DNA of 64,000 nucleotides, from contig JAJCYI010000219.1 in assembly GCA_029263015.1 (NCBI GenBank), positions 1-64,000 on the forward strand, read 5' to 3'. Of this stretch, positions 1-9,238 are shown in pieces. The DNA comes from Saprospiraceae bacterium. GTDB lineage: Bacteria; Bacteroidota; Bacteroidia; Chitinophagales; Saprospiraceae. Position 1 is the first letter of the stretch, and the number at the start of each line of letters is the position of its first letter. The notes under the pieces are model-generated. The model ran no database searches. It was not told where the DNA came from and worked only from the letters and a program-made list of their open reading frames with translations. The position numbers and the translations under genes were made by a program.

Positions 1-150
1 TGGCGGCCTCTTTTTCCGCCATACTTTGTTAAAAAAATGACCGTAGCTATGGCTATGCTAATTTTTTTTGCCTTGTCTGACGAAAAAACCTGCCTGCCGG
101 TAGGCAGGTAACCTCGTCAAAAGTGTCGATTATTTAACTCCACCTACTTA
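1..150. repeat. Core-sharing hairpin element, copy a (left end cut by window)
   Basis: This intergenic stretch downstream of the SulP gene carries the core CCGTAGCTATGGCTATGC (about 41-58) set between A-rich and T-rich flanks, followed by TTTTGCCTTG. The right arm ends in a sequence resembling the arms of the copies at 5348-5505 and 51259-51635. A separate near-palindrome, CCTGCCTGCCGGTAGGCAGG (about 90-109), sits inside the right arm and looks like an independent small insertion. The left arm lies mostly outside the window. Confidence 0.6.
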
Positions 151-195
151 TACTTTGAACGGATGTTAAAATTTTAATGAGCATTTCAATTAGGT

Positions 196-2070
196 TCATA
201 TCACTCCCTTTTTATTCCTGACTGGAAATTCATTCACTACATTTTCTTTAATCCAAACCAAGCAATCATTGAAGTTACCGAAAATGTGCTCCGTTGGAAT
301 CAAATCGGGAATAATATCTATGCGTTCAAGCATATAGCGTGGTTGTTCTGCTATATTGACCATTAATACCTTCTTTCCATTTTTCACTAAATCGACCAAT
401 ACATCTTCCATCGCATATAATCCTGACTGATCCATATACCCCATTCTACCCATCCTTATTATTATGGTGGACGCAGTAGATGGAATTTGTTTGGCCAAAT
501 GTTGGAAATCACTTGTAGAACCAAAAAACAATGGTCCTTTGATATGTTTAATAAAAACTTCCTCTTCTAAATCTTTAGGAAAATCAATTTCGTCAGACCA
601 ACCCTTTTCTTTGCCAAGAGATTTTACATCAGATCGCTTGGCCGTTAAATCTCCAATTTTTTTCATAAACATTAATGAGGCGATCACCAAGCCTATTCCA
701 ACGGCATACACCAAATTCCATACAGACGATAATACCAAGACGACAATCATAATGGTTACTTCGGCACGCGGCATATAAGGTATTGCTTTAAGTCCTTTGT
801 AATCCATAACACCAATACCTACCGTAATCAGTATTCCAGCTAAAACAGCAGCGGGGATTTGAGAGGCTATCGGACCTATTGCCAATAAAATAACAAGCAA
901 TAAAACACCTGCCATCATACCCGATAGCCGAGTCTTCCCTCCTGCATTAATATTAACTACCGTTCTAATGGTCGCACCTGCTCCGGGAATACCCCCAAAT
1001 ATTGCACCTATGCTATTACCAATTCCCTGGCCAATCAATTCCTTATTGGGCTTGTGTTTTGTTTTGGTCATATTATCGGCAACGACCGAAGTCAACAAAG
1101 AATCAATTGCTCCTAAAAGTGCTAATGTCAAGGCCGTAAAAATGTAAGGCGAAACACTATCGAAATTAAAGTTTGAAAATATTCCAAAATTAGGTATTGG
1201 CAAGCCACTTGGTATTTCTTCAATAGGCCTATAATTCAACCCAAACCCAAAAGCAATTCCTGACATGACCAATAAAGCGACCAATGTACTCGGGACTTTA
1301 GTTGTAATACGCTTAAAACCATAGATGATAAAAATAGTACCGAAAGCCAAAAGCAATTCCAACCAATTAATATTTATTAAAGCTCTCGGCAATACTTTAA
1401 TCGCCCCAATAACCCCAGATGCTTCTGAACTTGCCAAGGTTTGCGATTCTTGAAGGATTTGTTCTTGGGTTATATGTTCTGCCCTTTTAATGGTTTCTTT
1501 AAAATCTTCAAGTACTAAGATTCCTTCCTCCATTTCATCACGCAATATATTATCCAAAATAATTTCCTCGGCATGAGGCTTAAATTGACTGACAAACTCC
1601 ACATCTTCTTTAGGATAGTAACCGACCGAGGGCAATATCTGAGTAACTAAAATAATGACCCCAATCGCAGTCATAAAACCAGATACCACAGGGTAAGGAA
1701 TATATTTAATATATTTTCCCAAGCCAATCAATCCTAAACCAACCTGCATTAACCCTGCTAATAAAAACACAGTTAAAATAGCAGGCAGTGCCTTGCTGAC
1801 ATCGCCGTCAAAAGTGGCAACAATGCCTGCAATTACTACCATACTTACCGCAGTCATAGGAGCAGTTGGGCCTGAAATTTGCGTATTTGTGCCACCAAAT
1901 AAAGCAGCAAAAAAACTGACAAATATAGCTCCGTACAGCCCCGCACTTGGCCCCAAACCCGAACTTACACCAAAGGCCAATGCCAATGGCAAAGCCACTA
2001 TTCCTGCGGTAATTCCACCGAACATGTCCCCTTTGAAATGGGAAAAATCCAATCCGAATAATTTTTTCAT
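196..2070 (-). CDS. SulP-family inorganic anion transporter with STAS domain
   Basis: A 624-residue inner-membrane protein of the SulP/SLC26 family, which move sulfate, bicarbonate or related anions, often with Na+ or H+. The N-terminal two thirds is a series of hydrophobic segments opening with the family-typical GGITAGIVALPLALAFG; a charged, non-membrane insert occupies roughly residues 155-220. A STAS domain (about 505-610) ends the protein. It lies 133 bases downstream of a beta-carbonic anhydrase on the same strand, a pairing known for bicarbonate-type SulP transporters, so bicarbonate is the likeliest substrate; this is inferred from context, not from residues that decide specificity. 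The start codon is ATG at 2070. Length is normal for the family. Confidence 0.9.
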   Translation of the reverse strand: MKKLFGLDFSHFKGDMFGGITAGIVALPLALAFGVSSGLGPSAGLYGAIFVSFFAALFGGTNTQISGPTAPMTAVSMVVIAGIVATFDGDVSKALPAILTVFLLAGLMQVGLGLIGLGKYIKYIPYPVVSGFMTAIGVIILVTQILPSVGYYPKEDVEFVSQFKPHAEEIILDNILRDEMEEGILVLEDFKETIKRAEHITQEQILQESQTLASSEASGVIGAIKVLPRALININWLELLLAFGTIFIIYGFKRITTKVPSTLVALLVMSGIAFGFGLNYRPIEEIPSGLPIPNFGIFSNFNFDSVSPYIFTALTLALLGAIDSLLTSVVADNMTKTKHKPNKELIGQGIGNSIGAIFGGIPGAGATIRTVVNINAGGKTRLSGMMAGVLLLVILLAIGPIASQIPAAVLAGILITVGIGVMDYKGLKAIPYMPRAEVTIMIVVLVLSSVWNLVYAVGIGLVIASLMFMKKIGDLTAKRSDVKSLGKEKGWSDEIDFPKDLEEEVFIKHIKGPLFFGSTSDFQHLAKQIPSTASTIIIRMGRMGYMDQSGLYAMEDVLVDLVKNGKKVLMVNIAEQPRYMLERIDIIPDLIPTEHIFGNFNDCLVWIKENVVNEFPVRNKKGVI

Positions 2071-2097
2071 CTTTTCTTTTTTTACTGGACTTAAGGA

Positions 2098-2204
2098 AAT
2101 TAGACTTTAGACTTTAGAAACTTGAAAATAAATATCGGATTATCAATTGTTTGTATAATTGACGTTGTAATAAATCGTCCAATATCTAAAGTCTAATGTC
2201 TAAT
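2098..2204. repeat. Short inverted-repeat spacer (TTAGACTTTAGA arms)
   Basis: The gap between carbonic anhydrase and SulP is an imperfect hairpin: ATTAGACTTTAGACTTTAG on the left and CTAAAGTCTAATGTCTAAT on the right, with an AT-rich middle containing GATTATCAATTG. A related spacer (60252-60374) has similar arms and a similar middle. It could be a dispersed element that reads through or attenuates between the two genes. Confidence 0.5.
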
Positions 2205-2869
2205 CACTTCTCCGCCTTTTCTAAAAATTCAACCTTGCCTGACGCTACATCATACATCGCTGACACTACATCAATTTTCCCTTGATTATACATATCGTAC
2301 AATATAGGACTTTTAGCATAGATGTCTTCAATCGTTAATTCAACATTTTTTTCTGCCACCCTATTCACAAAGTTCAAGTTCTTAGAACTCCGGTCTTCAT
2401 TGTCAGCAGTTTTTGTTGCATTTACCGCAGGCATGATTTTGTCAAGCAGTTGAGTTAAATTACCCAACTGCGCAGAATCACAAGCACCTTTTACTGCACC
2501 ACAGGAAGTATGTCCCATTACCACCACCAATTTCACCCCTGCAAGTTCGCAGGCAAATTCCATACTGCCTAGAATATCTTCATTTACAAAATTCCCGGCA
2601 ACGCAGACATTAAATATATCACCGATACCTTGATCAAAAACTAATTCGGCAGGAACACGGGAATCAATACAACTCAAAATGACTGCAAAAGGAAACTGAC
2701 CCTTTGCGGTCTCCGCAACTTGTCTGTCAAGTTTTCTTATTAGTTGCTTATTTTTCAAAAATCTTTCGTTGCCCTTTTTAAGCATTTCAACTGCTATTTT
2801 GGGCGTCACTAAAGTTTGCGTTTCAGGAGTTTGAGTCTTTGAATTATCTATGATACTAATATTTTCCAT
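2204..2869 (-). CDS. Beta-class carbonic anhydrase
   Basis: A 221-residue beta-carbonic anhydrase, the zinc enzyme that interconverts CO2 and bicarbonate. Both diagnostic motifs are present: CIDSR (zinc ligand Cys67, catalytic dyad Asp69-Arg71) and GHTSCG (zinc ligands His120 and Cys123). There is no signal peptide, so it should be cytoplasmic. It is the first gene of a probable two-gene unit with the SulP transporter 133 bases downstream; together they suggest bicarbonate uptake and interconversion or pH control. The N-terminal 20 residues are rich in Thr, Gln and Pro and probably disordered. Length fits the family. The start ATG at 2869 is the only plausible one. Confidence 0.93.
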   Translation of the reverse strand: MENISIIDNSKTQTPETQTLVTPKIAVEMLKKGNERFLKNKQLIRKLDRQVAETAKGQFPFAVILSCIDSRVPAELVFDQGIGDIFNVCVAGNFVNEDILGSMEFACELAGVKLVVVMGHTSCGAVKGACDSAQLGNLTQLLDKIMPAVNATKTADNEDRSSKNLNFVNRVAEKNVELTIEDIYAKSPILYDMYNQGKIDVVSAMYDVASGKVEFLEKAEK

Positions 2870-2897
2870 TTTTATTTTTATTTTTCATTGGTGATAT

Positions 2898-2955
2898 GTA
2901 GAGCGGATTTCCTAATCCGCACTAAATTGTTAACGGATTTGGAAATCCGTGCTAC
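2898..2955. repeat. Hairpin repeat GCGGATTTCC / GGAAATCCG
   Basis: An inverted repeat GTAGAGCGGATTTCC ... GGAAATCCGTGCTAC in the 232-base gap upstream of the carbonic anhydrase. The same GCGGATT-GGAAATCCGC motif occurs inside the compound repeat at 30954-31137. On the minus strand the rest of this gap (about 2956-3060) reads as a short hydrophobic, Cys-containing peptide with no clear start; it may be a decayed gene fragment, but I would not call it. Confidence 0.55.
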
Positions 2956-3101
2956 TTTTTCTCCGCATTTTGAGACACAGCATTCCCATACCACACCAAT
3001 ACCAGCAAGGTGTAGAATAGCCAAGACCACCAATAAGGCTACAGCCTGATTAGTATCAAGTCAAGGGGAAAAATCCAACAATATTAAAAGCGGGGACGCT
3101 T

Positions 3102-3437
3102 TCAAGAAAGAAAAATTTCAGGAGGAGGAGTTGTAATTTCCGGGTGATGTATAGATAGGTAATCTTCAGCATGTAAGACTTTTATTACAGAAGCTGAAAC
3201 TTCAGTTTTTGGAACGTACAAACTCATTTGGAATTTATCGTTCTTGTCTTTCTTGGTCTCTTCTTCTGTGTCAGCCTCATCAGAACTGCAAAGTTCGATG
3301 AGTTCTGATTCTGAACCTATCAGCCAATAGCAACACGAAACAGCAGTGGCCCATATTTGGCCCACAAGCACTACATAAATAATGCTTTTTAGAAATAAAT
3401 GATATGTAGAAGCTTTTTTCAAGTCAGAATAAACCAT
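3102..3437 (-). CDS. Small hypothetical protein with N-terminal hydrophobic segment
   Basis: A 111-residue protein that I do not recognise. It has a hydrophobic stretch at about residues 15-38 (signal peptide or membrane anchor), an acidic/basic low-complexity middle, and a short conserved-looking tail with HPEITTPPPE. Tails with His-rich or Pro-rich ends of this kind occur in small Bacteroidota proteins next to metal-efflux genes, but no such genes are here, so that link is weak. The ATG at 3437 is preferred to an upstream TTG at 3461. It is alone on its strand, with 232 bases to the carbonic anhydrase. Confidence 0.5.
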   Translation of the reverse strand: MVYSDLKKASTYHLFLKSIIYVVLVGQIWATAVSCCYWLIGSESELIELCSSDEADTEEETKKDKNDKFQMSLYVPKTEVSASVIKVLHAEDYLSIHHPEITTPPPEIFLS

Positions 3438-3745
3438 CCCGAAACAAAACCATCGGGACAAAGACTGTAGGTTTTAATTTTTTCAATGCACGTGTCAGGG
3501 AATTGAACCCAGCTTAAATTAAGTCTAAATTTTTGGGCTGCAAAGCTAACCATTTAGCACTAATATAGTTTACTATTTTTTATTTAGCTTTTTTACATGC
3601 TGAGAACGGGAACAGCCACCTGCACTTTAGGTTTGAGCGATTGCTAATTACAACTTGGGTAAGGGATGCTAATCCCTATATAAAGGTAGCAACTATTGGA
3701 AAGCTGTCGCCTTTGATACAAAAGCACAGGGCGCAGCTTGCACAA
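3438..3745. other. Intergenic region with a tRNA-like scrap
   Basis: No gene is seen here. On the minus strand, about 3488-3560, there is a T-arm-like GGGTTCAATTCCC and a D-arm-like GCTAAATGGTTAGC, but no pairing acceptor stem or anticodon stem, so it is at most a degenerate tRNA fragment. A small inverted repeat GGGATGCTAATCCC lies near 3663. Confidence 0.3.
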
Positions 3746-5317
3746 TTAATCATTGCTCATTCTTATCAGATTTAAGTCATGGAAATCAAAACTAAAATCA
3801 ATATTCGGTGAGATGCCTTTCATTTTGATACTCTTGGCCTTTCCTTCTTCGTCCAAACCAAACATGGCGAAAGCATCTGCATTCATATCTTGATATTCCC
3901 ACTTTACAGCAAAAGTATTCGCCTTATAAAAATGCATGGCTCCATTTAATTTTGGAGACCGATGAGATTTCATCCATAATTGATCTCCCTTCTTTAGCAC
4001 TTCTACCTTCCCAAACCATTGGTCTTCATATATTCCGATAAAATTATTTTCATTAATATGCGAATCGTCTGCAACCTCTACCGTTTTCCAGACTTGCTGC
4101 GTTACAGAATCCCCTTTTATTTTGCGGGATTGAAAATAGAATGCATATTTATCGACCCAACCAAAATCATCCAATCCTAAATAATCATCAATAATTGCTT
4201 TGGATACAGCATTAAAAATACCAGCCCCATCATCACTTGTATTTGTTAATATCACAACACCAAGATTTAAATCTGGAATCATGACCGTTTTTGACAGCAT
4301 TCCTGGCAAGCCTCCAGTATGTTGTACGACCATATTTCCTTTTATATCCGATAATCCCCAACCCAAACCATAACCTGAAAAATGCGAATTATATCGGGGG
4401 TTCGCATCTGCATTTAAAACCGTATGAATTTTCCACATTTCACGTTGGCTGTTTTTCGTAAAAAGGGTATCATTTAAATTATCCCCGTATTTTCCACTGT
4501 TCAAATGCACCATCATCCAATTACAGATATCATCAACATTGGAATATATTCCACCTGCGGCACCATTAATCATTTCTTCAAAATTAGGAAGCGCATTTAA
4601 TATTCCAGTCTCCGAAGAATGCGGTGTAGCTAAATTATCATGATCTTTTATTTTATCTAAGGCGGCATAAGTATGATCCATATTTAAAGGTTCAAAAATT
4701 CGTTTTGCCACAAAATCCTCCCAGGTCATACCGGACACTCTTTTTATGACCTCGCCAGCAACAATATATAAAAGGTTATCATAGTCGAATTTTGTTCTAA
4801 ATGCGGAGACGGGCTCAAAGTATTGGAAGCTCCCTAATAAATCATCAATGGTAAAATCCCCTCCATCAGGGAAAAACATTAAATCGCCAACCCCTAAACC
4901 CAAGCCGCTGCGATGTGTCAATAAATCTTGAATATTGAAATTTTCGGTCACGTAAGCATTGTACATTTTAAATTCCGGAATATGGTCTTTTACCTTATCT
5001 CCCCATTTCAATTTTCCTTCTTCTACCAGAATGGCCAATGCCGTTGTGGTAAATGCTTTACTGTTTGAAGCTATAGCAAAATTAGTGTGTTCATCCACAG
5101 GGCTGTTGGTCTTTACCGACTTTATACCATACCCTTTTTCATGAATAATTTTGCCATCTTTTACAATCCCCACCGATACGCCTGCTACATTAAATTTGCT
5201 CATTGCATAATCCACAAGAGAGTCGATCTTTGGCGAAAAGATCTGTCCAAAACAAAAATTGGACACCAATAACATGGCCAGTATGGGCAGCGTTGATTTT
5301 AGTTTAAATATTTTCAT
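3746..5317 (-). CDS. Serine hydrolase of the class C beta-lactamase / penicillin-binding fold
   Basis: A 523-residue exported serine hydrolase. Residues 1-24 form a signal peptide. The beta-lactamase-fold catalytic motifs are all visible: SNSK (Ser84, Lys87), YDN (Tyr179-Asn181) and HTG (His333-Gly335). A C-terminal extension of about 120 residues, rich in beta-strand pattern, resembles the DUF3471-type domain that often follows this catalytic domain. Family members act as esterases, D-aminopeptidases or peptidoglycan carboxypeptidases rather than antibiotic-resistance enzymes, and the substrate cannot be read from sequence. It is monocistronic; a long hairpin element lies just upstream (5348-5505). 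Confidence 0.88.
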   Translation of the reverse strand: MKIFKLKSTLPILAMLLVSNFCFGQIFSPKIDSLVDYAMSKFNVAGVSVGIVKDGKIIHEKGYGIKSVKTNSPVDEHTNFAIASNSKAFTTTALAILVEEGKLKWGDKVKDHIPEFKMYNAYVTENFNIQDLLTHRSGLGLGVGDLMFFPDGGDFTIDDLLGSFQYFEPVSAFRTKFDYDNLLYIVAGEVIKRVSGMTWEDFVAKRIFEPLNMDHTYAALDKIKDHDNLATPHSSETGILNALPNFEEMINGAAGGIYSNVDDICNWMMVHLNSGKYGDNLNDTLFTKNSQREMWKIHTVLNADANPRYNSHFSGYGLGWGLSDIKGNMVVQHTGGLPGMLSKTVMIPDLNLGVVILTNTSDDGAGIFNAVSKAIIDDYLGLDDFGWVDKYAFYFQSRKIKGDSVTQQVWKTVEVADDSHINENNFIGIYEDQWFGKVEVLKKGDQLWMKSHRSPKLNGAMHFYKANTFAVKWEYQDMNADAFAMFGLDEEGKAKSIKMKGISPNIDFSFDFHDLNLIRMSND

Positions 5318-5347
5318 TTTGTTTTGTTTGCTTTTAAGATGCAGTTA

Positions 5348-5505
5348 AGTAGTCGAGTTTAAATAACTTCCGCTTTTCTCGGCTTCTTTATCTGAATTAC
5401 TGCGTTAAAAAAAGTTTGCGTAGCTCCACTATGCTCACTTTTTTTGCCTTGTACTTCAGAAAAATAAGCTCGACAAAAACTGGAAAATATTTAAACTCGA
5501 CTACT
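5348..5505. repeat. Core-sharing hairpin element, copy b (complete)
   Basis: A complete 158-bp hairpin. The ends are perfect 18-bp inverted repeats, AGTAGTCGAGTTTAAATA (5348-5365) and its complement (5488-5505); pairing continues imperfectly for about 50 bp per arm. The centre holds GCGTAGCTCCACTATGCTCAC (about 5418-5438), flanked by A-runs on the left and TTTTTTTGCCTTG on the right. It shares arms with the copy at 51259-51635 and the core with copies at 1-150, 38788-38957 and 63069-63234. Confidence 0.8.
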
Positions 5506-5625
5506 AAAAATATATCTACCGTATTAATTTAATTGCATTCCTTATATAGGTGAAATATTAAGTTGTGAAATAGTTTTTATGGCGTGTATTTCAAATTGCA
5601 GAATTCATTAGCATTACGTTGCCTC

Positions 5626-5664
5626 CCAGTGTCGGACGCCTCCGAAGGCGTCGGACACCAAGGG
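5626..5664. repeat. GTGTCGGACGCC repeat, half copy
   Basis: A palindrome built of GTGTCGGACGCC and GGCGTCGGACACC. It is one half of the two-hairpin element seen complete at 10065-10153, 11446-11536, 50916-51011 and 63504-63595. The sequence before it shares TGTATTTCAAATTGC with the flank of the 11446 copy. The remaining intergenic DNA from 5506 to 5843 shows nothing else I can name. Confidence 0.75.
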
Positions 5665-5843
5665 CATAAAATTGGGAATATTGGCTACCTTCGTTTTGAG
5701 TTACGTCAATTCCAATACTATCATTGTAAACAGAAAAATTAAGAAAAGCTTACACCCGGGGGTTATATTTTGTAATTGTGTAAAACTACTATTTTAAGTT
5801 TATATTTTCCAAAATATAGCATAACTCCAGATGGAATATGAAC

Positions 5844-5874
5844 TTGGGTATCAATAGAAAAACGCTTAATTTTG
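5844..5874 (+). promoter_or_regulatory. Bacteroidota-type promoter for the PGDYG-like gene
   Basis: TTG at 5844-5846, a 20-base spacer, and TAATTTTG at 5867-5874 match the Bacteroidota housekeeping promoter (-33 TTTG/TTG, -7 TAnnTTTG). Because a TTG codon at 5872 lies inside the -7 box, translation must start further in, at the ATG at 5917. Confidence 0.6.
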
Positions 5875-5916
5875 ACTGCGATAAAAATCCCAACAAACCC
5901 AAAACCCACACTTTTA

Positions 5917-6399
5917 ATGATCGGTCAAAAAAAACTCCTCCAACTTATATTGCCGCTGCTGAAATCTCACGGTAAGGTTTACAAAAAACACCAACACATT
6001 TTTGCAAAAAGGGCGGAAGGTGGGGAAGCCATTCAGACTATCACGGCAGATGGCCTTGAAACAAACAACATCGCAGTAAATGGAGATTTCATCGTAAAAA
6101 ACCAAACCAGCGCTGCGGAAATGTACATCCTCACTGAAGATAAATTTAAGGCCAGATATGCTTTTTTGAAAGAAAGCGAAGATGGGTTTTCGGAATATAT
6201 TCCCACTGGCGTTATTCATGCCATCGAAATGACCCCTACCCTGCTCAAAGCACAGGACTGGCCAAATGAATTTCATTTTGAAGCACCGTGGGGCGAACAA
6301 ATGGTGGTCAAGGAAAATGATTTCCTGGCCTGTCCGCCTGAATTGAATGAGGTTTACAGGATTGCCAGAAAGGAATTTTTTGAAACGTATGTGGAGTAA
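5917..6399 (+). CDS. Small conserved protein, possibly PGDYG-domain
   Basis: A 160-residue soluble protein. The block NGDFIVKNQTSAAEMYILTE followed by FKARYAFL resembles the PGDYG domain (a protein family of unknown function with a Gly-Asp-Tyr/Phe turn then a Tyr-rich segment), but this is recognition by eye only. No signal peptide or membrane segment. The start is set by the promoter at 5844-5874, which places the upstream TTG (5872) within the -7 element. The gene is convergent with the ABC permease at 6458 and they share a strong hairpin terminator between them. Confidence 0.65.
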   Translation: MIGQKKLLQLILPLLKSHGKVYKKHQHIFAKRAEGGEAIQTITADGLETNNIAVNGDFIVKNQTSAAEMYILTEDKFKARYAFLKESEDGFSEYIPTGVIHAIEMTPTLLKAQDWPNEFHFEAPWGEQMVVKENDFLACPPELNEVYRIARKEFFETYVE

Positions 6400-6414
6400 T
6401 AGAATTTTGGGACA

Positions 6415-6447
6415 AACTTCCTGAAAGTTCTAAACTTTCAGGAAGTT
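6415..6447. terminator. Bidirectional hairpin terminator
   Basis: AACTTCCTGAAAGTT, a 3-base loop, then the exact 15-bp complement. It lies between two convergent stop codons (6399 and 6458). The U-tract is weak, so the terminator role rests on position; the same motif is a common dispersed palindrome in Bacteroidota genomes. Confidence 0.6.
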
Positions 6448-6457
6448 GAAAACCAAT

Positions 6458-8866
6458 TCAATCGTCTTTCAAATTCTCCACAGGGTTGGCAAACGCGGCA
6501 CGGATGGTCTGCGAACCGATCGTCACCATGCCTAAAATGACCAGTGCCGCCACCCCTGGCACAAATACCCATGCGCTCAATGAAATCGAATAGGCGAAGG
6601 ACTGCAACAGTTGGCTGCCAATCAAAAAACTGGCAGGAACAGCTACTAATATCGCTATCAAAAGAAGGAGGGCGTAGCCTTTAGACAACTGGTTTATCAA
6701 ATCCATGGCGCTGGCACCGATGACTTTGCGGATGCTAATTTCTTTGGCCTTGGTTTCGACGGAATAAATCGCCATGCCAAGCAGTCCAAGGCATGCGATG
6801 ATGATCCCAAGTGTACCAAAATAGCCGATGACTTTTGCAACTTCTTTCATCTCTACGAATGTCTCGGCAGCTGCTTCATCATAAAAATTATAGGTGAGAT
6901 CACGTTCTGGATCTACTTGCTTCCAGGCACGCTCTAAGGCTGCAACGGTGGCAGGTATATTGGCATCATTCACCGTGAGGTGCATGACCGATAATTGCTT
7001 AGGATTGTAGCGAAGGAGCAGCGGTTCTAAGTTGTAAACCAATGGTTTATACAAAAAATCTTTTAGCACACCTTTTACCGAAACCCGTGTACTATCTTCC
7101 AAGATCAATGCCTGGCCGATGGCTTCATTTGCAGATCCCAGTCCAAACGTTTCCAAGAAGTTTTCATTGACAATCGCAAACACTTCCTGTTGCTGAGAAG
7201 GGTTTTCCGGAAAGTCCTCCCCTGCTATTATTTCGAGGTTGAAGTTTTGAATATAATGGTGGTCAACCACGTAGTCCCGGACAGCTATTTTTTCATCCTC
7301 GGCATTCACTCGGATGTCCACCTTGCCATCCTGCCACGTGCCCATGAGGTGCGACGAGGCACTGACGTTTTCCACTTGAGGCAGTTGGCTGAATGCAGTA
7401 GCAAGTTTATTATACGAATTGCCGAACATCGTTACATTCACAACGTCTTCACGGTCAGCCCCAAAGTTTTCAGTTACGGCAAAATCAAGTTGTTTCCATG
7501 CGATGGACAGCACCAAAATGAAGGTCAAAGAAATCGAAAATTGAAAAACAATCAACGCTTTGCGCAAACCGATCCTCCGGAACAACTTCACGTTCTCCAA
7601 TTTTTGCATGACTGATAGTGGGCTGAATTTTGACAAAACAAAAGCAGGTAATGTGCCTGCAATCAATCCAATGACAATACTAAAAGCAAAAAACAAAGCC
7701 ACAACCTGCGTATCAATTTCAAAGGAAACATCGGAAGAAGCAAACAATTGAAGACTATTGAAACCTGGGATCAGGAATTCAAGCATTAAATATCCAAGGC
7801 CCAATGCGAACAACGACACCAATAGAGCCTCACTAATGAACTGGCCAAAAACTTGTCTGCGGGATGCCCCCATTACTTTTCGCACCCCTACTTCTTTGGC
7901 CCTGGTCAATGAACGGGCTATGGACAGATTAGTATAATTGAAGCACGCCGACAGCACCACGATGATGCTCAACAGAGAAAAAAACCAAAGCACCTGCACT
8001 GGGAATGCATTTCCCATGCTGTTGGAATAGATGGTTCCTGGGGTGATAGCATCCAATGCCTGTAAGTGAAAATTATATCCCCTATCCCTCGATTCCAGTA
8101 CCAAATCTTCGTATTGCGTATTTGAAATATCAGCAAGGGCCGTCCCTAACGAGGCCTTTCCCTCCCCTTCTTTCAGCCTGATAAAATTATAAGCTGTGTA
8201 ATAATCCGTCCAAGTCCCGGTGACATTTCGGGAATCGGGCAATTTATCCAGTGCTATCTGCGTAGAAATCGAACCAAGCGCATCAAACTCCATATGGGTT
8301 TTTCCAGGGAATTCAGCCAATACGCCAGTTACTTTGAATTTGGTTTCATAGGCCGGCATTTCAAGTTCCTGACCAATTGGGTCGGAGTTCTTAAAAATCC
8401 GCTCCGCAAATTCTTTGGTGACCACCACCGAATAAGGATCGGCAAGTGCAGTATTTGGGTCACCTGCTTCCAACTCAAAGCCAAACATTTCAAAGAATGA
8501 ACCATCCGTAAAAAGACCGCTGCCCGAAATGAGGTTGTCATTCTTCCTGACATTACTACGAAATGTCCTAACCAAGGGCGTCCAAAGTTCCACTTGCGAA
8601 TAATTCTCTTTTAAAGCCTGTCCCACGATAAATGGCGAAGTAGCATATTGCTCGGTCCCTCCATCCTTTCTGACCGGGGTCGTAATAATACGGTAAACCT
8701 GATCTGACTCAGGATGAAATTTATCGTAATTATGGGCATCTTTTATCAACATGATGCAGAGCAAACAGACCGAAAGGCTAGCTGCCAATCCAAATATGTT
8801 GATAAACGAAAAGCTCTTGTGCTTCAATAAATTTCGGAAGGCGATCTTGATATAATTCTGTAACAT
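6458..8866 (-). CDS. ABC transporter permease, FtsX/MacB type
   Basis: An 802-residue inner-membrane permease with the duplicated MacB-PCD/FtsX arrangement: one N-terminal membrane helix (about 20-42), a large periplasmic domain, a cluster of three helices (about 285-410), a second periplasmic domain, and three C-terminal helices. The motif AKEVGVRKVMGASR and its second copy AKEISIRKVIGASAMDL precede each FtsX domain, as expected. Such large single-chain permeases in Bacteroidota usually partner a separate MacB-like ATPase; none is adjacent here, so the gene is an orphan whose substrate (lipoprotein, peptide or drug) is unknown. Confidence 0.9.
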   Translation of the reverse strand: MLQNYIKIAFRNLLKHKSFSFINIFGLAASLSVCLLCIMLIKDAHNYDKFHPESDQVYRIITTPVRKDGGTEQYATSPFIVGQALKENYSQVELWTPLVRTFRSNVRKNDNLISGSGLFTDGSFFEMFGFELEAGDPNTALADPYSVVVTKEFAERIFKNSDPIGQELEMPAYETKFKVTGVLAEFPGKTHMEFDALGSISTQIALDKLPDSRNVTGTWTDYYTAYNFIRLKEGEGKASLGTALADISNTQYEDLVLESRDRGYNFHLQALDAITPGTIYSNSMGNAFPVQVLWFFSLLSIIVVLSACFNYTNLSIARSLTRAKEVGVRKVMGASRRQVFGQFISEALLVSLFALGLGYLMLEFLIPGFNSLQLFASSDVSFEIDTQVVALFFAFSIVIGLIAGTLPAFVLSKFSPLSVMQKLENVKLFRRIGLRKALIVFQFSISLTFILVLSIAWKQLDFAVTENFGADREDVVNVTMFGNSYNKLATAFSQLPQVENVSASSHLMGTWQDGKVDIRVNAEDEKIAVRDYVVDHHYIQNFNLEIIAGEDFPENPSQQQEVFAIVNENFLETFGLGSANEAIGQALILEDSTRVSVKGVLKDFLYKPLVYNLEPLLLRYNPKQLSVMHLTVNDANIPATVAALERAWKQVDPERDLTYNFYDEAAAETFVEMKEVAKVIGYFGTLGIIIACLGLLGMAIYSVETKAKEISIRKVIGASAMDLINQLSKGYALLLLIAILVAVPASFLIGSQLLQSFAYSISLSAWVFVPGVAALVILGMVTIGSQTIRAAFANPVENLKDD

Positions 8867-9238
8867 GACTTGAGTGATGAGCTTTGAGTTTTGATTAGAT
8901 GCTGTTGATTACCATTTGGTTACATGAGGGGGTTTTATATAAATTTGAAAATGCAACGGATGTGCCAGACTGCGTAATTGCCTGACTAACTAACACTTAT
9001 ATTCTTTTACACTAATTCAGGGTGTACGTAAATGCATGCAGGGTGTCCAAAAATGAACTATTGCTTGGATGAGGAGTCAGGAGGTCAGGAGTCAGGAGGT
9101 CAATCAGAAAATGAAAAACGGGTTGTGGTGAATTCAAATGATTCATGGTAGGTCGCATTCTGCCCCGCACGTTGAAGCCCCCTTGACCCCTGACTCCTCT
9201 TCCCTGACTCCTCCTTAAAAAAATCCGATATTTGAACC
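8867..9238. other. Intergenic region between permease and cupin genes
   Basis: Mostly unremarkable DNA from 8867 to 9070, then a repeat-armed element (9071-9214, listed separately). No gene, RNA or consensus promoter was recognised. Confidence 0.5.
9071..9214. repeat. Hairpin with GGAGTCAGG arms and 15-bp tandem repeat
   Basis: The left arm is a tandem duplication of GGAGTCAGGAGGTCA (9073-9087 and 9088-9102). The right arm (about 9181-9214) is the complementary CCTGACTCCTC series. A similar GGGGTCAGGGG / CCCCTGACCCC armed element lies at 57595-57813. Confidence 0.6.

Noticed and set aside
3488-3560. tRNA-like segment on the minus strand (GGGTTCAATTCCC and GCTAAATGGTTAGC).
   Set aside because: Acceptor and anticodon stems do not pair and the T-stem has a mismatch; not a functional tRNA by eye.
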